Assembly (NCBI RefSeq): GCF_000764305.2
Contig: NW_025939305.1
Location: 1 to 64,000, forward strand
Length of the DNA stretch: 64,000 nt
Reading direction: 5' to 3'
Source of the DNA: Hyalella azteca
Lineage: Eukaryota; Arthropoda; Malacostraca; Amphipoda; Hyalellidae
In this document: one piece after another, positions 49,418-61,242 of the stretch
Numbering within the stretch: the first letter of the stretch is position 1
Layout: every line of letters starts with the position of its first letter
Program-made: the position numbers and the translations under genes
Notes under the pieces: model-generated
Database searches by the model: none
What the model saw: only the letters and a program-made list of their open reading frames with translations
Told to the model about the DNA's origin: nothing

Positions 49418-49549
49418 TCAAGATTCTCTGTGAGACCTACAAGCCATGCAACAGGTGTGGCCGTAGAAATGTTCACGCACGGACACAAAGAACTGAAAAC
49501 CGGGCATGCCTTGCTGTACTCCCTGATTAAATTGCAGCAGCACCAGCAC
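49418..49549 (-). CDS. Possible C-terminal exon of a gustatory-receptor-like protein
   Basis: After an acceptor ATAATTTCAG the phase-0 frame reads VLVLLQFNQGVQQGMPGFQF and on to a stop 43 codons later. Insect gustatory receptors have a last, short exon that starts in phase 0 around the motif TYhhhhhQF, and 'VLVLLQF' fits the hhhhhQF part. Against this, the 36 residues after QF are longer than usual and cysteine-rich (HTCCMAC), and no upstream exon ending in TY was found. It is weak evidence only. Confidence 0.25.
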   Translation of the reverse strand: MLVLLQFNQGVQQGMPGFQFFVSVREHFYGHTCCMACRSHRES

Positions 49550-49620
49550 CTGAAATTATTCAAATTTCTCCCGTAATCAGCAAGGAAAATTAAATTTACA
49601 GTTACAGGTCTCGAAGTCAA

Positions 49621-52600
49621 AATAATAATGATACTCGTGGAACGGTAATGCTCAATTTGAAAAATTAGGAAATTGTTATTTTGCGTATCGTCGACTCGTT
49701 TCTAATGGAAATTTTAATCTATAACATGGAATGTGAAACATCGTTGATACAGAAACCACAAAAGCCATTGAAACTGTATGCTTCTGATACTGCATACATC
49801 TTCCATCAGGGAAGGAAACAGGTTTTATTGTATAATTACAGTTACTTCTCATCTTATCGTATCGAATCAAAGCAACAGGAAAAATACATTTGAGTTTATA
49901 TCAATTGAGACATTTAATGATAATTAAACTATTGATTAGATTTTTGAACGTTAGTTTAACATAGGATTCAAAACAGGTGTACAGTAAAACGTGAATTGGT
50001 TAAGGAATTAAGTAAAAATGAGTGAGCCATGCGAATGATGCATGACTCACCGTCAGTTGATGAATTTTCTAATAGAAATTAGTAATTTGTAGGTTAAAAT
50101 TACTGGCTGGAAGATTAGAGTCTTACTTGTTGAAACACCTAGGTTATTGAGCCCAATAAAAGACGAAACCAACAATTTTAATACAGTTCAGATGAATGAT
50201 CCCGGTGATGAAACTGAATACCCGATTCATACTTTGTATTTACATAAATTGAAGAAAACTTTAATTAGTATTTAAGTGACATCGACTGGGTAAATGAAGA
50301 AATGTTCGCTATAACTCCGCAATCTGTAAAATTAAAAAGAAAGGATTAAAAATTTCGTCATATATGGAGTGCTTCTAATTTATAAAAGAGCAATAAGTTG
50401 TACTTTGCCAACTCCTTCTGTTCTTGGCAGAAGAGCTTCCAAGTAACATTGTTCCATTAACAATTAAACTATGCTAGCGTTTTTACTTGCGTCCCCCTAA
50501 CGAAGTAAATCAGAAAACACCAGGAATGTTGCTAGATCGGCTATTCTGATGCAGATATTTCTTGAAACTTCTAAATAATATTCTAACTAATTTCTGTGAC
50601 TTTTGACCCTTCTGTTGTCTTGTTTGTGATTTTTGAGGGTGCTTAAATAGATTGTAAATTATTTGAAGCACCGGAAATTCTCGGTAAAGTTGGTCTGTTC
50701 GATACAAAAGAGGAAACTAAATGCTAAAAATAACACTTCATAACGAAAAAAACAAATGCCAATTCACGATGGAAAATAGACTTAATAACGATAACCTCAT
50801 AGCATTTAATAGGGAAACAATTACTTTAAATATACATATTAAAAATTTCCAATCCAGATCTCCACGTTTTTTAATTTGTGGCATCTGTACCAAGTTTACT
50901 TTTAATGATAGAAGATTTTTTCAAAATGAATATTACTCTTGTCGTGTTCAGTACGCGTGCGACACGCAATTTTTGATTGTAGCCTTACGGCGCGGCGCTG
51001 TATTTGGGGTCGCATCCATCTGCATGCCGCTTATTACTGTTTTGCCATTACTAGGAGTAGAGCTTTCGCTGAAATATTTCTTAGCCTGATTTACTACAAT
51101 TATCTCTTATATTTCGTTTTCATATCATCGTAGTCAGTTAACAGTTCTCAAATGTAATGTAATGTATATTTTTCTCGACAGGGTACAGAAGGCTTAAATT
51201 TCCCGTTGACAACTTTCGAATTTAAATACTAGGGCACACCATCCACGTAAGTTCCTAGGGATTTGTATTTGTTGCCACATTCACATTTAATTTAGCCGGA
51301 AGTTATGTGATGCTTGGATATTAGTTTATTAAATACTCGTGTATATGTATAGTTGATCGAATTCTCAAATTGGTAATTAAATTTGTTCTGATGTACGGAA
51401 TTTTTTCCCTCAGTTTTACAGAAGATAAAGGAAAAAATACGGAGCGAATACTGTTTTCCTTTTCATTGTTCCTGCCTGGCATGATGAGGTGGCCTTTTGA
51501 ATTCTAGCCAGGACAAATGATCAAAAGAGCACACTTTTTAGAACTCGGTTCAGAATAATACCTCATGTTGGCAGACACAAAGTTATAGTAGTCAGATTAA
51601 CGTGTTGTTAACCTCGAGATTTGTTCTAATGCAGCTGGCAAAGAGTGTATTTTTCAGAAATATTAGTCATGTGTTTCCTTCAATAGGCTACAATGGTTTA
51701 AATACTTTCCTGTCTAGTTGAAATTTATTCGTTTATAGTTCAAGCTTCATTAGAAAACATTTTCATAAACTAACTATTTTTATCAGAAACATGTGTTTTT
51801 ATAATAAATTATAGATAGTGTTAGTGTCAGTCACTACAAATGAGAAGGTAGATAAAATCGATTGAAATAAAGACAATAAAGTATTGGAAATGCTGCAAAT
51901 GTCCAAGGCAAATGTTTGTTTCTGTTCTTTAAACCCTGACCCGGAAATATATAACTGCTGTTCGGACATCACGATTCTGATTTGTTGCAGTTTTACTTGG
52001 GAAAGAAATTGTTTCTACAAAAATTCCTCCCTGTAACTAACATTCCCTAGCCTATTTTTTTCTGTTTGTAAAAGCAAATATCATTAGTAAATTTTGTTTA
52101 TCATGACCAAACTTTTAGTTTGCCTGCGTCAACGACGCTGTAATGTTTAGTTTGCCTGAGTCTCGTTGAACAACATTACTGCATCGTACTAGAGTTCATG
52201 ATGCACAACGATTTTGCGTTTGAGTCAAGCGTTCACAACGAGGAAGATATTACAAAATTATTTGGAAATTACTGCATTCGTTCATCACCTGGTGAAAAGA
52301 TTACATTATGTAAATTCTCGAAATTGAACGGTCAACTTCAACACGGCGTCCATGTCACTTGAAAGAAAACGTTCCATTTCTGCGGGCTTTATTTTCTCAC
52401 GCAGCTGTAAAGTTTAGAGGCTCCTACAGCGGAAGCTGGAATAACGTAGACCCAAAGAAAGTCTTTATGACGTTATCAGCAAGTAGTTTTAGTCTAAATG
52501 GCTTTCGTAAGGTTTGGAACGACTGCTGGACGAAACTTGGCTACGAAGCAGTGGAGTAAGTTAGTGCAGATGATTTGTTGACGTTGTTTACGAAGTTAAG

Positions 52601-53183
52601 TTCTAGGTTACGTTCCACACATAAAGTGAAGCTCTTGCTTGACTATATATGAAAATATACGTAGTAGCGGCTATAATAATATAGAATATTAGGCTGAATA
52701 ATAATGCTCTGAGAGATGTTATACTGGCTGCAACAAATGTGAATAAATTACACATTTGAAATGATTACAAACTTTTTCGTTAGTCTGTTAGTAGGAATTC
52801 TTGGGGTCAGGGCAAGGAAACATAGAGGCAATGCCCTAAAAGTCTAAGCAGGATCGAGAGTAGGACGCTTGTGCGTGATGGATTTACCCGAGTTAGGGAA
52901 CTAATTATTAAATTTCAGCCTGCGAAATAGCTTTTCAGTTTAAATACTGTTTCTATTAATTGAGTAGATTTTATCCACAAAAAATGTAAGTTGATGTTCT
53001 CTTATTAATTAAAAATAATTTTTACCTCCTGGTTGAAATCTTACGTTAAACATTGCTTAAAATATCAGATAACTACTTCCTACAACAATGTTATTACCAC
53101 GTTAACCATATTGTCTTACATTACATCACTATATACTAATGTTATATACTAATGCTGGTAACAATGCTGGTTATTTTATTAAG
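49621..53183. other. No gene supported
   Basis: Contains open frames at 50721-51089 (+, 122 codons) and 50510-50707 (-) without recognisable domains. 50935-51010 has locally raised CpG. No exon chain can be built to the frame at 49418-49549. Confidence 0.45.
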
Positions 53184-53421
53184 TATGGTCATAGGTGATC
53201 TTCAAATTACTCTTTTTCGCGAAAAATTTAGCCACGATTGTAAGTGCAGTTTGAGAAAAATTCAACCAAACAAGTTTCGCGCAATCGCAATCCATTTCAT
53301 TATTTATGGTCTTAGGTAATCTTCAAATTTCTCTTTTTCGCGAAAAATTTAGCCACGATTGTAAGTGCAGTTTGAGAAAAATTCAACCAAACAAGTTTCG
53401 CGCAATCGCAATCCATTTCTT
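53184..53421. repeat. Two-copy 121-bp tandem duplication
   Basis: TATGGTC(A/T)TAGGT(G/A)AT begins at 53184 and 53305. The copies are nearly identical through TTTTTCGCGAAAAATTTAGC and AAGTTTCGCGCAATCGCAAT. TTTCGCG / CGCGAAA inside each copy is self-complementary. Confidence 0.92.
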
Positions 53422-54351
53422 CATTTTTTGGAGGTGAGGTTGACGATACCCATTGAAATTTGTTGGCGAAAGTTTTTACATCAAATCTGAATGACTTTAT
53501 TTTATTTTATAGAAGTTGAATTACAGATTCACATAGATTCATGCATGAGATGTCTTTCTTGCATTAGGAATTGTTGCATCACCCGTTTTAGATAAATTTC
53601 ATGTTATGTCGCGACATGAAATAACTATAAACTCGATTACCTGTTCGCGATATTGCGGGTAAGAGCGCAATTGTTAATAATTTACTAAGCGGCCAATCGT
53701 AGCTCTGTCTCCCCTGGATAGGAGTGGCTATCTTCCGCAGGAGTGAAAAAATGAAGAAAAAGCATGTATATTAATTAAAATGAAGTGATGATATGAAAAT
53801 AAAGCTCTAAATCCAGATTATGCAAAGTAGAAACCTAAATATTTCACAATCAGTAATGAAGTAACAAAAACTAATTAACATTCTTTTGTGACCTATAATC
53901 CTCGGTGTGAACACAACGAATGAAGACGAGTAATAACAAAATAAACTTCAGTAGGGAAGGTAGTGGGCAAAACATGCCGTGATTGTCAACCGTTAATAAA
54001 CTGGTGGAGGCAGAGCAGATGTCAAACCAACTCCCAACGGTCGAGCAGGAGCTGGCACTCTAACGTGGAGTTCCCCCCCCCCACGTGGTGGACAAAAATG
54101 AGCCTACTTATAATATAAGGAAATGAACTAAGTCTCGGAAAATATTTAATATATAAACATCGATATTACATAATCTCGGCAGGTTAGGACAAAGTTATGA
54201 TCAGTGATCAGGCTAGGAATTAGAAGTAATATGGGCACACTGTAATTCATTTAGGTATAGCAGAATCTCTTACTGCAGCCGCAAAGGATGAAGGCACAAT
54301 TATTATTTGTAGGAATGAATTATGTTGAACAGTCGTAAACACCGTTACAGA

Positions 54352-54718
54352 CTAAATAATAACGAACCAATAAAATATTTGACTCAAATGAAAGTAATTT
54401 ATAGTAAATGATCTAGTAAGGGTTTCAAGTTCGAGAATGTTCACAAAGGTGACAAGTTCGACAAAACGCAGCAGGAGATCAACAACCGCGGGGAGACTAA
54501 CGTGCGACACGACATTTGGTTCTGCTGTTGCCAACACGAGGCGCCTGAACTACAAGTCTTGGAGGAAAATTCTGGGCTTTTACAACGACCTTGAAATTCG
54601 GAGAAGTAAAATCAGTTGCGAACATAAAATATCCGGGATTTTTCAATACAAATTTATCAACAAGATTGACTTCCCTCATGACCGACCAACATACTTTACA
54701 GTAATTAATTGTACGTGA
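54352..54718. other. Overlapping open frames on both strands, unassigned
   Basis: On the minus strand, RLVLATAEPNVVSHVSLPAV continues into a hydrophobic stretch, and a second minus frame (54497-54679) and a plus frame (54437-54718) overlap it. G+C is higher than around. One frame may be an exon, but no family or splice pairing could be shown. Confidence 0.2.
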
Positions 54719-54829
54719 GAACTGTCGGCAAAGAATAGTTTCAGTAATCGGTCCAATAATATCTACTCATGTCATTTAATGACAGTGGATGAATTATAAA
54801 TAAATTTCACTCGTGTGTAATATAATTAT

Positions 54830-54856
54830 CAGAACTTGTCAATTCGACAAGTTCTG
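54830..54856. repeat. Perfect 11-base-arm hairpin
   Basis: CAGAACTTGTC, loop AATTC, GACAAGTTCTG. Short AGTTCTGAAA repeats follow to about 54906. Confidence 0.75.
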
Positions 54857-54998
54857 AAATAGAACTGAATATAGTTCTGAAATTGAATATAGAATAGTTC
54901 TGAAAAATAGAGCTGGTCGCTTCGTCGGGCCACGAGTAAAAATCTGACTGACTTGTAGGCATTAGCAGACGACGAGATGAGTTCTGATCGAACTTCAA

Positions 54999-57587
54999 TT
55001 AGTTACCTCTGATTGGATTCCACGAGACAGATCTTCACTCTATGATGAAACGTCAAACAAAAATTGCAAATCAATCTTCACCAAGAATTAACAGGCCCAA
55101 ACTCCACTGCGGTTAATAACATTCATCATAATTCTGTGAGAAATTATTTTGAACAAAACTACGGGAAATTCTGACATTGAAGTAAACTAATATAGAATTT
55201 TGTAAACTAAACAATTTTGATGCTCGCAAGATTATGAGAGTTACGAATATACTAATTTAATTTTGATATAACCACAGCAGCAAACCTATGCCTTCATGAA
55301 TGAACTTATGTCTATGAACTAAATAAAATTAAAGTCTAAGGAAAAGACTCTAAATATTTAAGTATCATTGAACCAATAAAATGTGCTTCAACAAATTTTA
55401 TTTATTTTTTTTTTGGATTATGGAATAGAAAATATTTGAAACATATAGGTATACCAACAATGAACAAACATTAACTAAAATTATATCACCGCTTTAGCAA
55501 AACAGAATGAAGATGGCAGAAATAATCACTTATATATTTAATGATGAAAATATATCATACATGTGGCTACGTATTGTAACATAACCAAGAAAACCGAGCA
55601 TTTCGTGAACTTAGATTTAGAACGTGCAAGTGAATCCTTGAAATAGGCTGATTAAAGCTGTTAATTTGTGGGATCCTTTTGCAGAAAACGATACGAGTTT
55701 TCTTCTACCGAATTCAGCGTGAACTTTAACAATATTTTTAGATTATGGATTTGCTGCATAATCTAGTTTCATTGGCTCACAAATTTTACGCCTATCTTTT
55801 TTCAGCTGATCTAAAGGAAATTTAAAGTTTCCACAAGGCAAATAATAGTTAAATGAGAAAACTAATGAAGATTTATTCTGCTAGTGGACAAAAGGGATAT
55901 TTTCCCAATACATTACGAATGTGAAACCCTAGGCTCAGAAGAAATCTTTGACGCACTAGTCCCTAAAGCCTTCACAATTTTCGACGGAATTTTCAGTCAC
56001 AAATACGATTGAGGGTTTATTAGGGACATTAGAAAAAGTTTATCTCCATTCAAAGCTGATAGCAATACCTAATTATAAATTAGTTAATTAAAGCAATATT
56101 ACTCGCACAGGAGTACAATGATCACAAACAAAAAATTGAATAAATAAGTTACTGAATATAAACATGTTTATTTCCAACAATTGCAAAGCAAAAAGTCGAG
56201 TTGGTTTGCACTATAAAAAAGAAAGATAAAAAGCAAGTGTAATGTAATTTTGCTTCACTCATTCAAGAAGTGTTTTTTGCAATATTCAGTACCATGTCTC
56301 GCACATTTTTATCTGACGCGAATTCATGGGCATATTTAGGACGAAAAAAACTGAATATTGTCCGTTTTTCAAAATTGTAAGGGCAATTATTCCTTCTTTT
56401 TTTAGTAATCAGAATTCCTTGAGCGCCTGCTTATTTCTCATGTCAAAAAATTTTGTAACCGAATATTCCATATTTTTAATGTTAAATTTCAGCTAATTTT
56501 TGTTTAAAATATTAATTCAGTACACAAATAAGCAATGGAATTCCTCACGCACTGACCAACAAGTTAGTCAATTGTGAAGCCTCATGTTATTGTAATAATA
56601 AGCGGTTACTTATTCCCTTAATTTTCAATATTTTGAGCGTAAAAAATTCGGCAGCGTCAACATTGAACATGCAGAAGCGTCAAAAACTCATAAAATTTTC
56701 AATATGTATTAATTCATACAATTTTCATGAAAGTTTTTAATATAAATTAATATAATAATTATTTCATACTTTATTAAATAAACAATGGAGCTAATTTCCT
56801 GGTTGAGCGAGTGAAAGTTTGGATGAATTAAAACTAAATGCAATGTGTGTCGCTAAGTAATTCGGGATAATCTTTTTTAAGAATGATCAGTCAATGCAAG
56901 ATTTGTTCAAAATATTCCGCTTATTAAAATATATTATTATTGCTTCCAAATATGGATACATTAATTTGAATTGACATTTGAGAAACAGATTTTGGCTTTT
57001 TTGCAAACAAAGTTAATAATTTGATCATCATGTGCAGTAATTCATAAAATTGTATACATGAATAAGTGTGGGAAATTTGCACTTTATGTGCAAGTTGACT
57101 AAAATAAATAATCCTTGATTAAAGTTAATTATTAATCAATACTTCTTCTCGCATAATATATGTATATATTTCTTATTGTTTGAATTGGCATGGATATTCA
57201 CTTCTGGACGCGATAATTACAAGCACGGTTTTGTGGATTCCGAACTTAAACTGAAATCATCTTAATTTAAACACTTGTTGGTTAAATAAATAAATCGTGA
57301 TTCTTCTTAAAATCTCGAATAAATGAGAATGGTGAATGTAGGTATAATCAGTCCTAATATTTTTTTAATTATTCGTGTTAAATTGGTGAAAAATGTGGAT
57401 AAAACTGCAAGTTTGCTAAAGCAATCTTCTAAATTTTTATATGTTTCTAGAAACTTCACCTTTGCTCGATTAAATTTTTTACAGGAAATGTTTTGGAAAT
57501 GTTTTAAGAACATTTGGAAATGTTTTAAGAAACCGCACGTTTAATCGACTTTCTCCTATATTATGAACATTCGAGCTTATAATTGAA
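54999..57587. other. No gene seen
   Basis: AT-rich, with short chance frames only (for example 57307-57544 on both strands). Confidence 0.5.
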
Positions 57588-57725
57588 CGGTGGAGGGGCA
57601 ATCGTTCATTCTAGAGGCACACTCGGCGGCGGGCGGATGTGTCGCGCGGCGCTCCTTACTTGCCCCTCACTCGCGCCGTGGTCCATTGTGGGAAATCTTG
57701 TATACAGTGGAGCGCTTTAACGGTG
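57588..57725. promoter_or_regulatory. CpG-rich patch, possible promoter or 5' exon
   Basis: About 110 bases dense in CpG (ACTCGGCGGCGGGCGG, GTCGCGCGGCGCTCC, CTCGCGCCGTGG) stand out from AT-rich flanks. No long open frame or TATA box is visible. It could be a transcription start region for a gene right of the window or a repeat fragment. Confidence 0.3.
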
Positions 57726-60103
57726 AAATAATACTGCACAGTGAACCAAATAGTCATACTTAGTTTGCAGAGAATCTCCATCTGTTAATGTAAATCATGA
57801 TGCGGGACGCATGTTACTGAAGTAACTGCTGACGTAGGGACTGAAATGAGCTCGTTCGTGGAACTTACAGCAAGAGTGTTATATTGGTTCCCATCGAGTT
57901 TTCAGATTTCTTCTGATCTTATTTTCTTCCCATAACTTCCCATAGCGATGTAGACGCTGCCACTCAAAGTCTGGTCTTTGGTTGCCGAGGGCAAGTTTGA
58001 ACAACGGGGGAAAACTGGGGTGCAATCTCCTGGATCCGAGGTATTATTTGATCGAGATAAAGTCGGTAAATTTTGTGGTTAGTAAATCTTCTTGTTAATC
58101 AGAATGATGAAGCTATAGGAGAATGATCTTCTATAAAGGAATATTTAATGTAGGAAAGGAATCTTATGACGATATAAACGACAAAGAATTTTTGGGACGC
58201 GATTCTAAGGACGGACATTTTAGAATTCCTGAACAGGGGCGATGCAATCGTACATACTGGAAAAATGGGCTGTAAAGCATTAATTGAGCTATGTCAAGTC
58301 ACTTGATTCTAATGGTAATAATAAATAACCTTATAATATTAGATGTAATACTTTCTCTTAAATTTTACTGCATGCACAACATGCAAGGGGTGATCAAAAT
58401 ATTGAATATCATGTCACGCCGTAATTAAATATCTCGATGCTTCAGTGCAGCTGACAAGAACATTGTTGTCAGCTGCGCAAAAATATTAACCGCGTATTCG
58501 GTATTTTTTGAACGGTTAGAGTCCAGGGAACACAATATGAGTTTAGGAAAACTTTACTCGCCGTAAATTTACTTTTAAAATTTTTATGACAATCAATGAA
58601 TTTTGAACCAAGAATCGTTAAAATTATGTATTTACATGATTAAGTTCAGGATAATTGGTTGTGTTTAATCAATGGTGTGTTTCCAGTGGATGCCAATCAA
58701 TTCCAGCTCGCAGACTGAAAACAATTATTGTTCAACTTTTTATAGACAAAAGAACATCAAACAAATTTGATGGTAATTCCCGATATTTTCAGTGCTAGCT
58801 TTGTCGCATTGTTTTTTTTGTCATAGAAATCACGTATTAAAAGCAGTAATCTCAAGCTAATAAATTATTGCGTCTCTGGATAAGCCTAAGTGAACCGTAA
58901 CAATGCAGAAATTAATCTTTAAAATTACGCATACATCGTACTGAAACTTAACTAGTAATGTTTCACATCATGATTTATGTTCATTTCAAACACGGTGATG
59001 TTAATACGTTTCTTAGATAGAAGCATTACTAGATGACATATGCTATTAATTCAAAGATACATAGCATATTTCTCGTCTCTAAAATTATGAATTGAAAATT
59101 TCTTCTATCGCAGCATAGTTTCGTTACGACTCCTCGAAACCAAAATCTGGCGAACTGGTTCCCACATACCAACTAAAATTCGTAATAAAGTCCGGCAATA
59201 AACCTTCTTGATTGACAGCAACTATTAAACATTCGCCCCCTAATCTTGCGCACGCAGCGTACAGGGTATGGCAGTCAACTTGGTGATTGCTTCGATATTT
59301 TTCAGAAACATTTTCCCGCACTACACCGCGGCAAGTTTATTCGAAGAAGGTTTTTCTTGTCGCTCAGTAAACTGAGATGTTATTTTCTATGAAAAAGACG
59401 ATGGAATATCAGCTATTTACACTCGGCCGGCTATTGCTCTCCAGTAATTTTCACTTTAGGACTATTAATATATGAGTTTTATCAGACAATGGATGATGCA
59501 TGACGGGACAACCGCCGCAAAAATGTCGAAAAAGCTCGCCGCATTTTCTGTCTTAGTGACATTGCGAATTTTTTCGCCATTCTGCGCAAAAGTTATGTGG
59601 GGACTGTCATAATATGAAGGCGTAACGCAGTTCGTGATTCAGGAGGCATTGTTAATTTTTCAGTGAGTACATTTTTTTTAAGAATATGGTAGCTCTCGCA
59701 CATGAAGCAACCGAGATACAACTAGGAAAAAAAAATAGTTTACGCGGAAGAATGTTAATTGCTAGAATATAGCAATTCTAGCAGGCTTAAATTTAGATGA
59801 ACAATGATTAGCCAAAGCGTTTCAGTCATCAAGAAAATTACAGTAACCTGTTACGGAGAAATACATTAACTAGAAATTTGATTTATCATCATGGGACTAT
59901 TAAATTATTAATTCTATTGATACAGTTTTTTGGAATATTTCAAAAATTCCAATTTTGTTGCAAAACTTCACAGGAATCAAGGCACGTTTACGGAAGGTTT
60001 TTATGCAATTTCCAGATAAAAATAATAAAAAATAATATTAGAGATAAGCGGGTAAAGTAACCACGGCGGGTCAACACGAAAATAGTATTTGTACTATAAA
60101 TAG
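57726..60103. other. No gene seen
   Basis: AT-rich sequence with short frames only. A nine-base-arm hairpin (TGCTAGAAT / ATTCTAGCA) lies at about 59760-59783. Confidence 0.5.
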
Positions 60104-60443
60104 TATATAACCAAATTTCAGAACCACATAAAGGCAGAAATTGGTCAGGCCATAAAAATTTCCGTAAAAGTTACAAAAAGCAATTCCTAACGCCATAAAA
60201 CTTCAGCGCACCACTCAATGCCAAATAAAATCACTGGATTCTGAACCTAAGTGTCATAGACACAATTTGTTTTCATATAACTAAATTTTAGAACCACATA
60301 AAGGCAGACATTGGTCGGGCCATAAAAATTTCCGTAAAAGTTACAAAAAGCAATTCCTAACGCCATAAAACTTCAGCGCAGCACTCTATGCCAAATAAAA
60401 TCACTGGATTCTGAACCTAAGTGTCCTGGACACAATTTGTTGG
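60104..60443. repeat. Two-copy 170-bp tandem duplication
   Basis: TATAAC(C/T)AAATTT(C/T)AGAACC starts at 60104 and 60274. The copies are highly similar, sharing GCAATTCCTAACGCCATAAA, and each ends in GTGTC(ATA/CTG)GACAC before AATTTGTT. In the second copy GTGTCCTGGACAC is a perfect small palindrome. Confidence 0.93.
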
Positions 60444-61100
60444 CGCACGACGCCTAGGAATATTTCATTATTTTTATCCCATCCGTTAAATTAATTTAAT
60501 GATGATTTTGCCACCACAGTTAATCGATCTCAAATCCAATTACGATGAATAATTAGAATAAAATTGTAATATATCAACTACTACTACTACTTTAAAGTAC
60601 TTACTTATTTTACATTGAATGTCATCGCTGAAGTGCAACTTCTGAAGTTTACTTTGCTGTGATTTATTTTTATATATCTATAATAATTTAAAACTAATCT
60701 TCATTCGTTTCAGTGAATAAAAGACTATTAAAGCTTAATTTCATTTCAATTGAAACGGCAAAAAAACATTTCATGTATCGCATCGAAGTCTTCAATAACT
60801 GGAAACGAAGAGAGTCTCTTGACTTTCAAAGTTCCGTAAGCAGTGAGTCAAAATTGAATTTTGTCAAATTCCCCTTATTTACAACGCCGGAGGTCGGAGA
60901 TCTTCCCCAGAATATCGAAAATAGCTTCACAGATTACTAAGCACCAGCAACGGAAGCCGGTGCTGCTCGAAGCTGTTTTTCCCTTCCAATATGATATGAA
61001 GTTGAAATTATATTAGCGCTGCTCGTTAGGTTTGCGTTTTGAGTATATCAATATGTAGCACGTTAATTAACAACGGTAGTATATAAGCATCGATGAAAAA

Positions 61101-61242
61101 AAATAACTCAGTACTCACTGCAGTGAGTGACAGAGAGCGCATTTTCTCGTCGACTAAAACGTGGTCACGGACAGACGGACAGACAGACGAACGGACATGA
61201 CGAGCACAATAGCGCCTTTTTTCTACAAATGAGAAAATGCGC
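61101..61242. mobile_element. Dispersed 140-bp element, copy 2
   Basis: A second copy of the element at 35490-35641, in the same orientation, with the same ACTCACTGCAGTGAGT palindrome, GCATTTTCTCGTCGAC block, GGACAGACGGACAGACAG middle and terminal GAGAAAATGC. No minisatellite follows this copy. Confidence 0.7.

Noticed and set aside
50721..51089. 122-codon plus-strand open frame
   Set aside because: Composition and residue order look random, with no domain and no conserved partner.
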